DNA of 64,000 bases from Bacteroidota bacterium (GCA_040388375.1 JAZKBU010000003.1:372001-436000), one strand, 5' to 3'; positions 53,673-62,916 are shown, numbered from the stretch's first letter. The notes: generated from the letters alone by a model not told the origin. Numbers and translations are program-made.

Positions 53673-53978
53673 ATGTTACAACTAAGACCTATATGTGAAA
53701 ACTGCGGTAAAGATTTGCCTAACGACAGCCACGAAGCTATGATTTGTACTTTTGAATGTACTTTTTGTAAAGAGTGTGCAACAAACCTTTTTGAAAATGT
53801 ATGCCCTAATTGCGGAGGCGGTTTTGAAAAAAGACCTTCACGTCCAACCCAATGTGTTACGCCAGATTGCCTTAAAAACTTTCCGGCAGAAACCAATAAA
53901 AAGCTCAGGCCGGTAGATATGGAAAAGTTTCAGGCATTGAAAAACCATTACGTACAAGTTGACCCAAGAAAAAGGTAA
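53673..53978 (+). CDS. DUF1272 zinc-ribbon protein
   Basis: 101 residues. The N-terminal ~60 match DUF1272: LRPICENCGKDLP, then CTFECTFCKECA and NVCPNCGGGF, with eight Cys suited to bind two zinc ions. The C-terminal ~40 residues are polar and not recognised. Cytoplasmic; function unknown. Confidence 0.85.
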   Translation: MLQLRPICENCGKDLPNDSHEAMICTFECTFCKECATNLFENVCPNCGGGFEKRPSRPTQCVTPDCLKNFPAETNKKLRPVDMEKFQALKNHYVQVDPRKR

Positions 53979-54120
53979 GCAAAAAAATAACTGCTGAACT
54001 AAAATAAGCCCATTGTCGTTTAAAAAAGACCAAATTTTTAAAACGAAACCCCTATTATTGCCAAACACCAAAACAATACCGCATCTGAATAGTAACAATT
54101 ACGCTTATTTAAACCACTTA

Positions 54121-56610
54121 ATGCAAAAGTTAGTCTGTTTTTTAATTTTAGTTTTTGGTGTTCAGTTAGTTTCCAGTGCGCAAACACAAAATAATCCTGC
54201 AAGTGTTAGTGGCGTAGTGCGCGACAGTACAGGACAAATAATGGAAGGCGTTACCGTTAGCTCATCACAAGGTAAAGCCGTTGTAACCAATGGTGCTGGT
54301 TATTACAAAATAGAGGTAGATGCCAACGACCCCATTCAACTTAAATTCTCCTATGTAGGTAGTCAGGGCCAGATTTATTTTGTACCCGCTTTAAACCCCA
54401 AACAAAAGTACGACCTCAACGTGGTTTTAAATTTAGGTTTGGTACTGGGCGCAGTGCAAATCAGAGAAGAAAAAAACAGAGAGTTTGCCAGCACATTTAC
54501 TTTAGACCCTAAGCCATTAAGTGCCTTACCCAATATATCGGGTAATTTTGAGCAAATACTAAAAACATTGCCGGGTGTTTCATCAAACAACGAGTTAAGT
54601 GCGCAGTACAATGTACGAGGCGGAAACTTTGATGAAAACTTAGTGTATGTAAACGATATTGAAATATACCGCCCGTTTTTACCACGCAGCGGACAGCAGG
54701 AAGGTTTAAGTTTTATACATACCGAGTTGGTAAAAAACATAAAGTTTAGTGCAGGAGGTTTTGAAGCCAAGTATGGCGATAAAATGAGTTCCGTACTTGA
54801 TATTAAATACAAGGACCCAAAGAAATTTGCTTCCTCTATTAATGTTGGTTTATTAGGTGCACAAACACATGTAGAAGGAGCCACTAAAAACTTACGTTTT
54901 ACCTATTTATTAGGTGCCCGTTACTGGACCAATAAATACGTAGTTTCAACCTTAGATACCAAGGGCGATTACCAACCTTCATTTACCGATGTGCAAACCC
55001 TTTTAACCTATCATTTCAGGTCAAACTTAAGTTTAAGTGTATTAGGCAGCTATGCACAAAACAGATATTTTTTAGTGCCTAGCGACAGGCAAACAACCTT
55101 TGGTACCGTAAAACAAGCACTGCAGTTAAACGTATATTTTGGCGGAGCCGATTTAATGGAATACCGAACCGCTACAGGAGCTGCCAGTTTGGTATTTAAC
55201 CCTACACGTAAAACACAACTTAAGTTAATAGGCTCTGTTTTTTATAGCAACGAAAATGAGTTTTTTACCATAGAGGGAGCTTACAGGTTAAGTGAATTAG
55301 AAACAGACCAGGGTAGTGGTAATTTTGGACGTGCTAAAAACTTGTTAGGGGTGGGCTATTTTATAAACAATGCGCGCAATACCATAGAAGCCAAAGTAAT
55401 TAACATAGGCCACAGAGGTACCACCAATACCAAAAACAATAGCTTACAATGGGGAGCATTTGTACAAACCGAAAGCATTAACGATAAAATAAAAGAATGG
55501 AATTACCGCGATAGTGCAGGCTTTGCACAACCCACTCTGGTTGGTGACAGTGCCATTGTTTTACCCGATTATTTAAGAACCAGTTTGGCCTTAAACACAT
55601 TTAGGTTAAATGGCTATATACAAAATACCACCTTGTTACAAAAATCAACCAACATGACTTTAACCTATGGTATCAGAAGCAATTGGTGGAGTTATAACAA
55701 TGAGAATGTGGTGAGCCCGAGAGTACAGTTTGCCTTTGAACCCAACAGGCGTCACAACAAACAAATTTTAGACTCGAACAGCAATAGAAAATTACGCAAA
55801 AACTGGGTTATAAGAGCGGCTTACGGCTGGTACTACCAAACTCCATTTTACCGTGAGTTAAGAGGGTTTGATGGCGTGCTCAATAAAAACATTCAGGCAC
55901 AACGCTCTATACATTATGTACTGGGAGCCGATATGAATTTTAAAGCATGGAACAGACCATTTAAATTTGTGGTGGAGGGTTATTACAAAGATTTATCCAA
56001 CCTTATTCCATACGAAATAGACAATGTACGCATACGCTATTTTGCCGAAAATTCATCGCGTGGTTATGCCACAGGAATTGACTTTAGGGTAAACGGAGAG
56101 TTTGTACGAGGTACAGAAAGTTGGGCTAGTTTAAGTTTAATGAATACCCAGGAAATTATTAGCAATCAGGTTACCCCGCAAGGGCAAGCCGAAGCTGAAA
56201 GATATATACCGCGTTTAACCAATCAAATGTTTCAGTTTGCTATTTTGTTTCAGGATTATTTTCCTAATAATCCAAGCTATAAAGTTAATTTAATGTTGGT
56301 GTACGGTAGCGGTTTTCCTTTTGGTGTACCTGATAAAGACAGGTATAACGATATTAACGATATGCCTAGTTACCGCAGGGTTGATATAGGATTTACCAAG
56401 GATTTGATTTCCGAAGACAATAAAAACAAAAACAGTTTTTTAAAGCGTAAAATAAAATATGCTAACCTGGCTTTAGAAGTATTTAATATTTTAGGCGTGA
56501 ACAATACCATTAGCTATACCTGGTTGCAAGACGCTACCGCACAGACCTGGGCGGTACCAAATTATTTAACCTCGCGCAGGTTAAATGTAAAGCTGCAATT
56601 AAGGTTTTAA
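54121..56610 (+). CDS. TonB-dependent receptor with carboxypeptidase-regulatory N-domain
   Basis: 829 residues from the ATG at 54121; the frame can be read from a TTG at 54013, but only this ATG gives a signal peptide (MQKLVCFLILVFGVQLVSSA). A carboxypeptidase-regulatory domain (VSGVVRDSTGQIMEGVTV; about 25-100) precedes a plug (LPGVSSNNELSAQYNVRGGN and FDENLVYVNDIEIYRP) and a ~600-residue barrel. It is not of the SusC kind, has no SusD neighbour, and the ligand cannot be named. The barrel closes with VKLQLRF. Confidence 0.93.
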   Translation: MQKLVCFLILVFGVQLVSSAQTQNNPASVSGVVRDSTGQIMEGVTVSSSQGKAVVTNGAGYYKIEVDANDPIQLKFSYVGSQGQIYFVPALNPKQKYDLNVVLNLGLVLGAVQIREEKNREFASTFTLDPKPLSALPNISGNFEQILKTLPGVSSNNELSAQYNVRGGNFDENLVYVNDIEIYRPFLPRSGQQEGLSFIHTELVKNIKFSAGGFEAKYGDKMSSVLDIKYKDPKKFASSINVGLLGAQTHVEGATKNLRFTYLLGARYWTNKYVVSTLDTKGDYQPSFTDVQTLLTYHFRSNLSLSVLGSYAQNRYFLVPSDRQTTFGTVKQALQLNVYFGGADLMEYRTATGAASLVFNPTRKTQLKLIGSVFYSNENEFFTIEGAYRLSELETDQGSGNFGRAKNLLGVGYFINNARNTIEAKVINIGHRGTTNTKNNSLQWGAFVQTESINDKIKEWNYRDSAGFAQPTLVGDSAIVLPDYLRTSLALNTFRLNGYIQNTTLLQKSTNMTLTYGIRSNWWSYNNENVVSPRVQFAFEPNRRHNKQILDSNSNRKLRKNWVIRAAYGWYYQTPFYRELRGFDGVLNKNIQAQRSIHYVLGADMNFKAWNRPFKFVVEGYYKDLSNLIPYEIDNVRIRYFAENSSRGYATGIDFRVNGEFVRGTESWASLSLMNTQEIISNQVTPQGQAEAERYIPRLTNQMFQFAILFQDYFPNNPSYKVNLMLVYGSGFPFGVPDKDRYNDINDMPSYRRVDIGFTKDLISEDNKNKNSFLKRKIKYANLALEVFNILGVNNTISYTWLQDATAQTWAVPNYLTSRRLNVKLQLRF

Positions 56611-56700
56611 ATGGCGGTTATATATATTGCAATGTTCATTGTTGGTTATGATTAGACTTTCCGTTTAATCATTGACATTCACTACAAGCAAAACAGTCAT

Positions 56701-58029
56701 ATGAAAAAGTATACAATAGTAATTTGTTTAATACTTGGTGCTTTAAGCATTAACAGTAATGTAAACGCACAAACCAAACCCGATAAAGAATTACGTTTGA
56801 ATTTAAATGATGAAGGAACGCATTATATAAAAACAACACTTACCGCTCAGTTGTGGGGGCGTTATACCGATATGAACCCCGGAAGCACCATTGGAGGCTT
56901 TAACAATCCATCAAGCTTCGATATTGGAATCAGGCGCATGCGTCAGCAAATATTTGGTATGGTAACCGATAAAGTGTTTTTCTATTCACAACTAGGTATC
57001 AATAATTTTAACAATATAGCCGATAGAAAACCCGGTATATTTTTCCACGATGTATTGGCCGAATATTACGTTACACCCAAAGCATTACAAGTAGGTATGG
57101 GCTTAACAGCGTGGACAGGTTTTACCCGTTTTGCATCGCCTGCAGTAGCCAGTATTATGGGTTTCGATGCCCCTTTGTTTGAGCAAAATACCAACGATGC
57201 CAACGACCAGTTTTTACGTAAGTTAAGTATATATGCCAAAGGAAAAACAGGTAAATTAGATTATCGCTTTATAGTATCAGACCCATTATTGGCAAGCAAA
57301 GCAGCAAGCAGTGTAGTTAAAACCATTGGTGTTAATTCAGACTTCAGCTATAAGCCACCACATATGCAAACAAGTGCCTATGTAATGTATCAGTTTTTAG
57401 AAGAAGAAAGCAATTTAACACCCTACATGACCGGAACCTATTTAGGTAAAAAGCGCGTGTTTAATGTTGGTGCAGGTTTTCAATATCAAGCCAATGCCAT
57501 GTGGCGTTATGGCGATGCAGTGTTAAAAGATACCATACAGGAAGATATGCTAAACTACGCAATAGATGTCTATTACGATGCACCCATGGGCACAAAAGGA
57601 ATGGCTATTAGTGCGTATGTAACAGCTATGTATTTAGGTTATGGTAAAAACTATATCCGTAACCTGGGCGTTATGAATCCGGCTGATGGAGTAGCTGCCG
57701 GTACACCAACCATTAACGGGGCAGGCAATGCTTTTCCAATGATGGGAACAGGTACTATTATAGCAGGGCAAGTTGGCGTGTTATTACCACAAAACGTATT
57801 AGGTGAAAAAAATGGTCAGTTGCAGCCATACATTATGGTGCTGCATGGTAATTTTGACCGACTACAACAAAGCATGCTGCAATACGATGCAGGGCTAAAC
57901 TGGTACATCAATGGATACAGAAGTAAGTTGACCTTAAACTATCAGAATCGCCCCGTATTTAGCAGTACAGATTTAAAAGAAAGCGATAGAAAAAGCATGG
58001 TAGTATTGCAGTTTCAAATAGCGATATAG
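56701..58029 (+). CDS. Outer-membrane porin (phosphate-selective porin-like)
   Basis: 442 residues with a signal peptide (MKKYTIVICLILGALSINSN). Beta-strand pattern throughout, with TAQLWGRYTDMNPGS, FDIGIRRMRQQIFGMVTDKV and FFYSQLGINNFNN, features of the porin O/P group. It ends in an aliphatic/aromatic outer-membrane signal (VLQFQIAI). Substrate not predictable. A hairpin terminator follows. Confidence 0.78.
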   Translation: MKKYTIVICLILGALSINSNVNAQTKPDKELRLNLNDEGTHYIKTTLTAQLWGRYTDMNPGSTIGGFNNPSSFDIGIRRMRQQIFGMVTDKVFFYSQLGINNFNNIADRKPGIFFHDVLAEYYVTPKALQVGMGLTAWTGFTRFASPAVASIMGFDAPLFEQNTNDANDQFLRKLSIYAKGKTGKLDYRFIVSDPLLASKAASSVVKTIGVNSDFSYKPPHMQTSAYVMYQFLEEESNLTPYMTGTYLGKKRVFNVGAGFQYQANAMWRYGDAVLKDTIQEDMLNYAIDVYYDAPMGTKGMAISAYVTAMYLGYGKNYIRNLGVMNPADGVAAGTPTINGAGNAFPMMGTGTIIAGQVGVLLPQNVLGEKNGQLQPYIMVLHGNFDRLQQSMLQYDAGLNWYINGYRSKLTLNYQNRPVFSSTDLKESDRKSMVVLQFQIAI

Positions 58030-58060
58030 TACTTATTTTAAGTTAAATAGTTAATTGGAG

Positions 58061-58086
58061 AGGTCGTCTGAAGAGTCGGCCTTTTC
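58061..58086 (+). terminator. Terminator after the porin gene
   Basis: AGGTCGTCT (58061-58069) pairs with AGTCGGCCT (58074-58082) with one mismatch and a GAAG tetraloop, followed by TTTT. Confidence 0.65.
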
Positions 58087-58173
58087 GCTATAAGGAGTTT
58101 AAATGTTGTAATGATATAGCTCTATCATTGCAGTAATAGAAAATAAAAACACAAAACATATTTTAATCAGGCT

Positions 58174-58890
58174 ATGCAAAACAGTAAAAACCAAATGCCG
58201 TGCTCAGTTAATGGTAAAGTCTATTTGCCCCATGAACTTAAACCTAATTTTTCAGTTGCGAGCCCCATGGCTGCATTTATAAAAAAACAAGGGTACGAAT
58301 TAAACCCCGATGGATACATAAGCCATGAAGCATATAATGCCATGAAAAAGCTTCAGTTGCAGGAACTTTTAGCCAAAGAAAATGGGGAGCTCAATGCATT
58401 ACAAAAAGATGTTTTAGCCAGCTTTGATGACCAGGATTTAATGACTACCGATGTAGATGAAAACTTTGATACCAGCTTAACATTCGGGCAAAAAATTTCT
58501 GATAAGATTGCAGCGTTTGGTGGCAGTTGGAAATTCATTATTATATTCTTTGCTATTATACTTTTATGGATGTTTGTTAACGCCATTTTATTAAGTAAAC
58601 AAGCTTTCGATTCCTATCCTTTTATTTTATTAAACCTCGTTTTGTCGTGTTTGGCGGCTATTCAGGCTCCCATTATTATGATGAGCCAAAACAGGCAGGA
58701 AGAACGCGACAGGTTACGCTCAAAAAACGATTACAAAATAAATTTAAAAGCCGAATTAGAAATACGCATGCTCCATGAAAAAATTGATTTTATTTTAAAC
58801 CATCAAGGGCAACATTTGCATGAACTACAAAGACAACAATTAGAAATAATGGAAGAGTTTGCTAAACTCAATGAAAGAAGAGCCCAATGA
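58174..58890 (+). CDS. DUF1003 membrane protein
   Basis: 238 residues. A soluble N-terminal half is followed by two membrane helices (FIIIFFAIILLWMFVNAILL and YPFILLNLVLSCLAAIQAP) and the DUF1003 hallmark IMMSQNRQEERDRLRS with NDYKINLKAELEI. The function of the family is unknown. Its stop overlaps the next start (ATGA), so it is co-translated with the OprB-like porin. The pairing of a DUF1003 inner-membrane protein with a porin might point to an ion-handling role. Confidence 0.88.
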   Translation: MQNSKNQMPCSVNGKVYLPHELKPNFSVASPMAAFIKKQGYELNPDGYISHEAYNAMKKLQLQELLAKENGELNALQKDVLASFDDQDLMTTDVDENFDTSLTFGQKISDKIAAFGGSWKFIIIFFAIILLWMFVNAILLSKQAFDSYPFILLNLVLSCLAAIQAPIIMMSQNRQEERDRLRSKNDYKINLKAELEIRMLHEKIDFILNHQGQHLHELQRQQLEIMEEFAKLNERRAQ

Positions 58891-60218
58891 ATAACAACAT
58901 GAATAAAATATACATAGCAATATGCCTCATTGCTTCCTTCAACAAAGCAATGAGTCAAAACAATAATGACAGTATAAATAAGAAGTTAAGTTTTCATTTT
59001 CAGCAAACCACCGTTTACCAAATGCAGCCCGGTGTAAGTGGAAACTATTTTAGCGATTTTAGTTTAAGTCCCAAAGAAGAAGATGCTGTTTCATTAACCA
59101 CCACCTTGTTTTTAGGAGCCAAATTATGGAAAGGAGCCGAAGCCTATTTTAACCCCGAATTAGCCGGTGGTAGCGGTTTGAGTGCAGCACGTGGCGTAGC
59201 CGGTTTTACCAATGGCGAAACATTTAGAATTGGAAACCCTGCTCCGCAACCATACATAGCAAGAGCATTTGTTACCCAAAAAATTGCATTAGGCAATAGC
59301 AAAATCTGGCAAGACGATGGCATGAATAAATTAGCTTCCTACCAGCCCGAAAAATACATTTCCATTACCGCAGGAAAGTTCAGTTTAGCCGATTATTTTG
59401 ATAACAACCAATACTCACACGATCCACGCACACAGTTTTTAAATTGGTCGTTAATGAGTACCGGTGCATGGGATTATGCAGCCAATACCCGTGGATATAC
59501 AGTAGGTATAGTACTGCAATATGTAACACCCGTTTGGAGTGTAAGGTATGCATTGGCTATGGTGCCAGAGTATGCTAATGGACCTACTTTAGAAACAGAT
59601 TTGTTACAATACAACTCGCAAGTAGTAGAGGTAGAAAAAAAGGTAAAAGTAAGAAGCCAAAAAGGCACTTTAAAATTATTACTTTTCAATAATCAGGCCC
59701 ACATGGGTAATTATACCCAGGCAATAGCTCCAAGTACCACTATGCTCACACCCGATATTACAGCTACCAGAAATGGTGCAAGAAACAAATACGGTTTTAG
59801 CTTAAATTATGAGCAGGCATTAAACAATTACATGGGTTTATTTAGCAGAGTAAGTTGGAACGATGGATTAAATGAAACCTGGGCTTTTACCGAAATAGAC
59901 CAGAGCATAAGTGCAGGAATTTCCATTAACGGAAGTAAATGGAAACGCAATGAAGATGTGTTGGGGTTAGCCTTTGTAGCCAATGGTATTTCAACACAAC
60001 ACAAAGATTATTTAAAAGCGGGAGGCAAAGGATTTATGATAGGTGATGGTACGCTTAATTATGCACCCGAAATGATAGTAGAATTGTTTTACAATGCCTT
60101 GTTACACGAAGACCATTTTTGGTTAAGCCCCGATTACCAATTGGTAATAAACCCCGCTTATAACCAAGACCGCGGCCCCGCACATGTATTTGCCATCCGT
60201 TTCCATGCCGAGTTTTAA
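58887..60218 (+). CDS. Carbohydrate-selective porin (OprB family)
   Basis: 443 residues with a signal peptide ending near AMSQ. OprB-type features include FHFQQTTVYQMQPGVSGNYF, LWKGAEAYFNPELAGGSGLS, ARGVAGFTNGE and SITAGKFSLADYFDNNQYSH, with a C-terminal NPAYNQDRGPAHVFAIRFH segment. OprB porins admit sugars. It overlaps the DUF1003 gene by 4 bases. A palindrome of the 3'-end repeat family starts 3 bases after the stop. Confidence 0.88.
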   Translation: MNNNMNKIYIAICLIASFNKAMSQNNNDSINKKLSFHFQQTTVYQMQPGVSGNYFSDFSLSPKEEDAVSLTTTLFLGAKLWKGAEAYFNPELAGGSGLSAARGVAGFTNGETFRIGNPAPQPYIARAFVTQKIALGNSKIWQDDGMNKLASYQPEKYISITAGKFSLADYFDNNQYSHDPRTQFLNWSLMSTGAWDYAANTRGYTVGIVLQYVTPVWSVRYALAMVPEYANGPTLETDLLQYNSQVVEVEKKVKVRSQKGTLKLLLFNNQAHMGNYTQAIAPSTTMLTPDITATRNGARNKYGFSLNYEQALNNYMGLFSRVSWNDGLNETWAFTEIDQSISAGISINGSKWKRNEDVLGLAFVANGISTQHKDYLKAGGKGFMIGDGTLNYAPEMIVELFYNALLHEDHFWLSPDYQLVINPAYNQDRGPAHVFAIRFHAEF

Positions 60219-60221
60219 GTC

Positions 60222-60250
60222 GTAGAGACGTTGCATGCAACGTCTTTTTT
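60222..60250 (+). repeat. Palindromic 3'-end repeat, copy 1
   Basis: GTAG then AGACGTTGCATGCAACGTCT (perfect palindrome, 60226-60245) and TTTTT. It begins 3 bases after the OprB stop and could act as its terminator. Copies follow at 62070, 62751 and 62887. Confidence 0.8.
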
Positions 60251-60259
60251 GTTGCTGCC

Positions 60260-60283
60260 ATTGCAGGCGTCCTCGCCTGCAAT
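60260..60283. repeat. Palindromic repeat ATTGCAGGCG/CGCCTGCAAT
   Basis: Perfect 10-bp arms around TCCT, directly after the first 3'-end repeat. A second type of short palindrome, distinct in sequence. Confidence 0.7.
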
Positions 60284-60590
60284 ATTTTAAGACGTTACAT
60301 GTACACTATACATTACCATGGTTAAATAGACTTAATACACGTAGTATAAATACCCTTTTTTAGTAGTATAAATACTCTTTTTTTAGGAACAGTTCTTAAC
60401 TGTAAAATACAGTTATCTGTTTTATCTATTTTGTTGTCAGTGGTTTAAGCTTTTTTTCGCTTGCGAGTGTAGTTAAATCAATTTGTTTCCCCAAAAGCAA
60501 GTACTTGTTTCAATACACTTTTATAAATAGGTTTGAGTTAAACCTAATATAAAACAATTCCGCGCAGGCGGTATTAAAAACAGAAATACA
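60284..60590 (+). other. Upstream region of the 489-aa hydrolase gene
   Basis: 307 bases. It begins with a further fragment of the 3'-end repeat (GACGTTACATG, 60291), carries the shared promoter block at 60341-60415 and then A+T-rich DNA with no other feature that I recognise. Confidence 0.45.
60341..60415 (+). promoter_or_regulatory. Shared hydrolase promoter block, copy 2
   Basis: Two direct repeats 22 bases apart: GTAGTATAAATACCC (60341) and GTAGTATAAATACTC (60363), each followed by a T-run; each holds the inverted repeat AGTAT/ATAC(T/C). An inverted repeat TAACTGTA/TACAGTTA follows (60397-60404, 60408-60415). Matches the block at 49537-49604. Confidence 0.55.
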
Positions 60591-62060
60591 ATGGCAACAA
60601 CAATTCTATTTATTCATGGCTGGAGTGTAACCAATATAGACACTTATGGCGATTTACCATTAAGACTTCAGGCAGAAGCACAAAAAAACAATATAGATAT
60701 TAAAGTAGAAGAGATATTTCTTGGCCGTTATATCAGCTTTCATGACGAAGTTAGTTTGCAGGATATTTCACGCGCATTTGAATATGCCATTAATGAAAAA
60801 CTGAGTGTTAAGCAAGAACGATATGTATGTATTACCCACTCAACAGGAGCTCCTGTATTAAGAGACTGGTGGCAAAGATACAATACAGACCGTATTCCAC
60901 CCGTAAGTCATCTTATTATGCTTGCTCCCGCTAATTTTGGTTCAGCTTTAGCCATATTAGGAAAAGGCAAGTTAAGCCGTATAAAAGCTTGGTTTGATGA
61001 TGTAGAACCCGGACAAAAAGTATTAGATTGGTTGGAGCTGGGCAGCATGCAGGCATGGGAGCTTAATAAGAAATGGATTATGAGTGATGGTGCTCAAATA
61101 AGCAATAATGGCGTTTTCCCTTTTGTGGTAACAGGCCAATCAATAGATAGAAAGTTTTATGATAATTTGAACAGCTATACCGGTGAATTAGGATCAGATG
61201 GTGTGGTGCGTACATCAAGTACAAGCTTAAATTCAACCTACATAAAAGTAACACAAGACATAACCGTTGATGCAGCAAAAAAATATGCTTTGTCATCCGA
61301 ATTAAAAATACAAGAATACAAAGAATCGCCCTCAGCACCTTTACGAGTAGTTAAAGGTAAATCACATTCAGGTGATGAAATGGGTATTATGAAAAGCGTA
61401 AAAAAAGGCACAGATGATGTGAAGAGCGCTGAAACAGTAAATGCCATTTTTGATTGTATAAAAGTGAAGAACAATGATGATTACAATAAGCTCGTTGAAA
61501 AATTTAAAACAGAAACAGATGTAGTACAAAAAGACGAACTGATAGAAGAAGTAAAAGGTATTTTCAAAACAACACGTACGTTTATTCATAACCGTTATTC
61601 ACAGGTAATATTCAGAGTAACCGATTCAGAAGGACACCCCGTAACCGATTTTGATTTGCTTTTAACAGCAGGCAACAACAATCCAAATCATTTACCTGCA
61701 GGGTTTGCTGCCGACCGTCAGCGAAACAGTAATAACCCCGAAATGATTACCTATTATTTCAATTACGATGTATTGAAGAACGGTTCACAGGAAACAAATT
61801 TTAAAGATAAAATCACCAAGTTAGGATTACAAATTAACCCAAGGCCACTGGAAGGTTTTGTTCGTTTTGTGCCTTGCCAGATAACAGCCAATGATGAATT
61901 ACTCGATAAGGTATTTAAGCCTAATAGTACAACACTCATAGATATAGTACTGCATAGAGTGGTGAGCAATGAAGTGTTCCGTTTTGAAGCAACCAATCCG
62001 CAAAAAAATGCAATGGATTTCAGAAAAACCGATTGGAAAAACAAGAATATCATTAAATAG
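60591..62060 (+). CDS. Cytoplasmic-start alpha/beta hydrolase with C-terminal beta-rich domain
   Basis: 489 residues, no signal peptide. The hydrolase begins at once (TTILFIHGWSVTNIDTYGDL) and has the nucleophile Ser84 in CITHSTGAPVLRDWW, where the first Gly of GxSxG is replaced by Thr. MLAPANFGSALAILGKGKL is typical of PGAP1/lipase-like proteins. A linker rich in charged residues (about 260-335) leads to a beta-type C-domain (HNRYSQVIFRVTDSEGHPVT) of unknown role. The architecture recalls lipase effectors, but no secretion system genes are present here. It shares promoter features with the T9SS hydrolase at 49759. Confidence 0.78.
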   Translation: MATTILFIHGWSVTNIDTYGDLPLRLQAEAQKNNIDIKVEEIFLGRYISFHDEVSLQDISRAFEYAINEKLSVKQERYVCITHSTGAPVLRDWWQRYNTDRIPPVSHLIMLAPANFGSALAILGKGKLSRIKAWFDDVEPGQKVLDWLELGSMQAWELNKKWIMSDGAQISNNGVFPFVVTGQSIDRKFYDNLNSYTGELGSDGVVRTSSTSLNSTYIKVTQDITVDAAKKYALSSELKIQEYKESPSAPLRVVKGKSHSGDEMGIMKSVKKGTDDVKSAETVNAIFDCIKVKNNDDYNKLVEKFKTETDVVQKDELIEEVKGIFKTTRTFIHNRYSQVIFRVTDSEGHPVTDFDLLLTAGNNNPNHLPAGFAADRQRNSNNPEMITYYFNYDVLKNGSQETNFKDKITKLGLQINPRPLEGFVRFVPCQITANDELLDKVFKPNSTTLIDIVLHRVVSNEVFRFEATNPQKNAMDFRKTDWKNKNIIK

Positions 62061-62069
62061 AAATTACCC

Positions 62070-62097
62070 GTAGAGACGTTGCACGCAACGTCTTTAT
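62070..62097 (+). repeat. Palindromic 3'-end repeat, copy 2
   Basis: GTAG then AGACGTTGCACGCAACGTCT (62074-62093), followed by TTATATTTT. It lies 9 bases after the hydrolase stop. Confidence 0.75.
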
Positions 62098-62122
62098 ATT
62101 TTACATTGTTAAACTATTTGTC

Positions 62123-62148
62123 CGTGGTTGGCGTCCTTACCAACCACG
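62123..62148. repeat. Palindromic repeat CGTGGTTGG/CCAACCACG, copy 1
   Basis: Arms 62123-62131 and 62140-62148. The same unit, preceded by GTCC, recurs at 63837-63861. Confidence 0.7.
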
Positions 62149-62189
62149 TTTTATAGATATTATTTTTTATTTAACAAACCCAAAAGCCT

Positions 62190-62738
62190 ATGCCAGCCAT
62201 TTACGAAGCGTATGCCATTTACGCAGAATGTACCGGTTCCGACCTCGGAACCGAAGAGATGAAAGAGAATATGCCCAACCGCATCTTCAACAAAGTAGAA
62301 GCATTTTCAGGCAATGCAATCCATATTCCCAAAGAATTCAAGGGCGAACGGATTTGTTTGCAGCGTGGAGTATATCGCGTAAATGGCCTTTCATTCCTCA
62401 CCATGCTCAGTGCAGGTGTTCCACCCGTGCCACCCGTTCCCGTAAGTCCCCTTATCGATGTATATCCCGGCTATTGCATATTGTATGATGCCAATAATCC
62501 ACCAACACTCAATAACATGACAGGAGCTTTATGCGTAGGAACCATGGGCACAGCTTACGATGGTACACCCAGTATTTTCGATTGCGTGTTAGAAGTAAAA
62601 GATAAGCCACTCGAAATTTCACTCGGGCATCAATGCTCGTATAACAATCCGCAAGCACCGTACCCTAAAGTTTACCTGCGAATTGGTGGGTCCGACTATC
62701 ACGTTTGTGCACGTATAGCTATTTTTAAAATTGCGTAA
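62190..62738 (+). CDS. Unknown 182-residue protein
   Basis: 182 residues from the ATG at 62190, no signal peptide. It is acidic to neutral, Pro-rich in the middle (GVPPVPPVPVSPLIDVYPGY) and ends with strands (YPKVYLRIGGSDYHVCARIA). Cys residues occur at several sites. Its base composition is less A+T-rich than its neighbours, a possible sign of different origin. I do not recognise the family. It follows the 489-aa hydrolase on the same strand with 129 bases of repeats between, so it may be a functional partner. Confidence 0.65.
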   Translation: MPAIYEAYAIYAECTGSDLGTEEMKENMPNRIFNKVEAFSGNAIHIPKEFKGERICLQRGVYRVNGLSFLTMLSAGVPPVPPVPVSPLIDVYPGYCILYDANNPPTLNNMTGALCVGTMGTAYDGTPSIFDCVLEVKDKPLEISLGHQCSYNNPQAPYPKVYLRIGGSDYHVCARIAIFKIA

Positions 62739-62750
62739 CCGCAATTACCT

Positions 62751-62780
62751 GTAGAGACGTTGCATTGCAACGTCTTTTTT
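62751..62780 (+). repeat. Palindromic 3'-end repeat, copy 3
   Basis: GTAG then AGACGTTGCA-T-TGCAACGTCT (62755-62775) and TTTTT. It starts 12 bases after the stop of the 182-aa gene and probably works as its terminator. Confidence 0.78.
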
Positions 62781-62819
62781 GTTAAAATAGAAAGAATCTG
62801 TACTACTAATATTGTCCGC

Positions 62820-62837
62820 TCCCGATAGCTATCGGGA
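62820..62837. repeat. Palindrome TCCCGATAGCTATCGGGA
   Basis: Perfect 18-bp palindrome between convergent genes; a common dispersed motif in Bacteroidota as far as I recall. Confidence 0.6.
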
Positions 62838-62886
62838 AGTGTCTCCCGACCAACCGCTACTATTCAACCTATAAAAGTAATTATTT

Positions 62887-62914
62887 GTAGAGATGTTGCA
62901 TGCAACGCCTCTAC
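62887..62914 (-). repeat. Palindromic 3'-end repeat, copy 4 (both outer arms present)
   Basis: GTAGAG and CTCTAC outer arms surround ATGTTGCATGCAACGC. It lies 2 bases from the stop of the DHFR-like gene on the minus strand, showing the full 28-bp form of the family. Confidence 0.75.
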
Positions 62915-62916
62915 GG

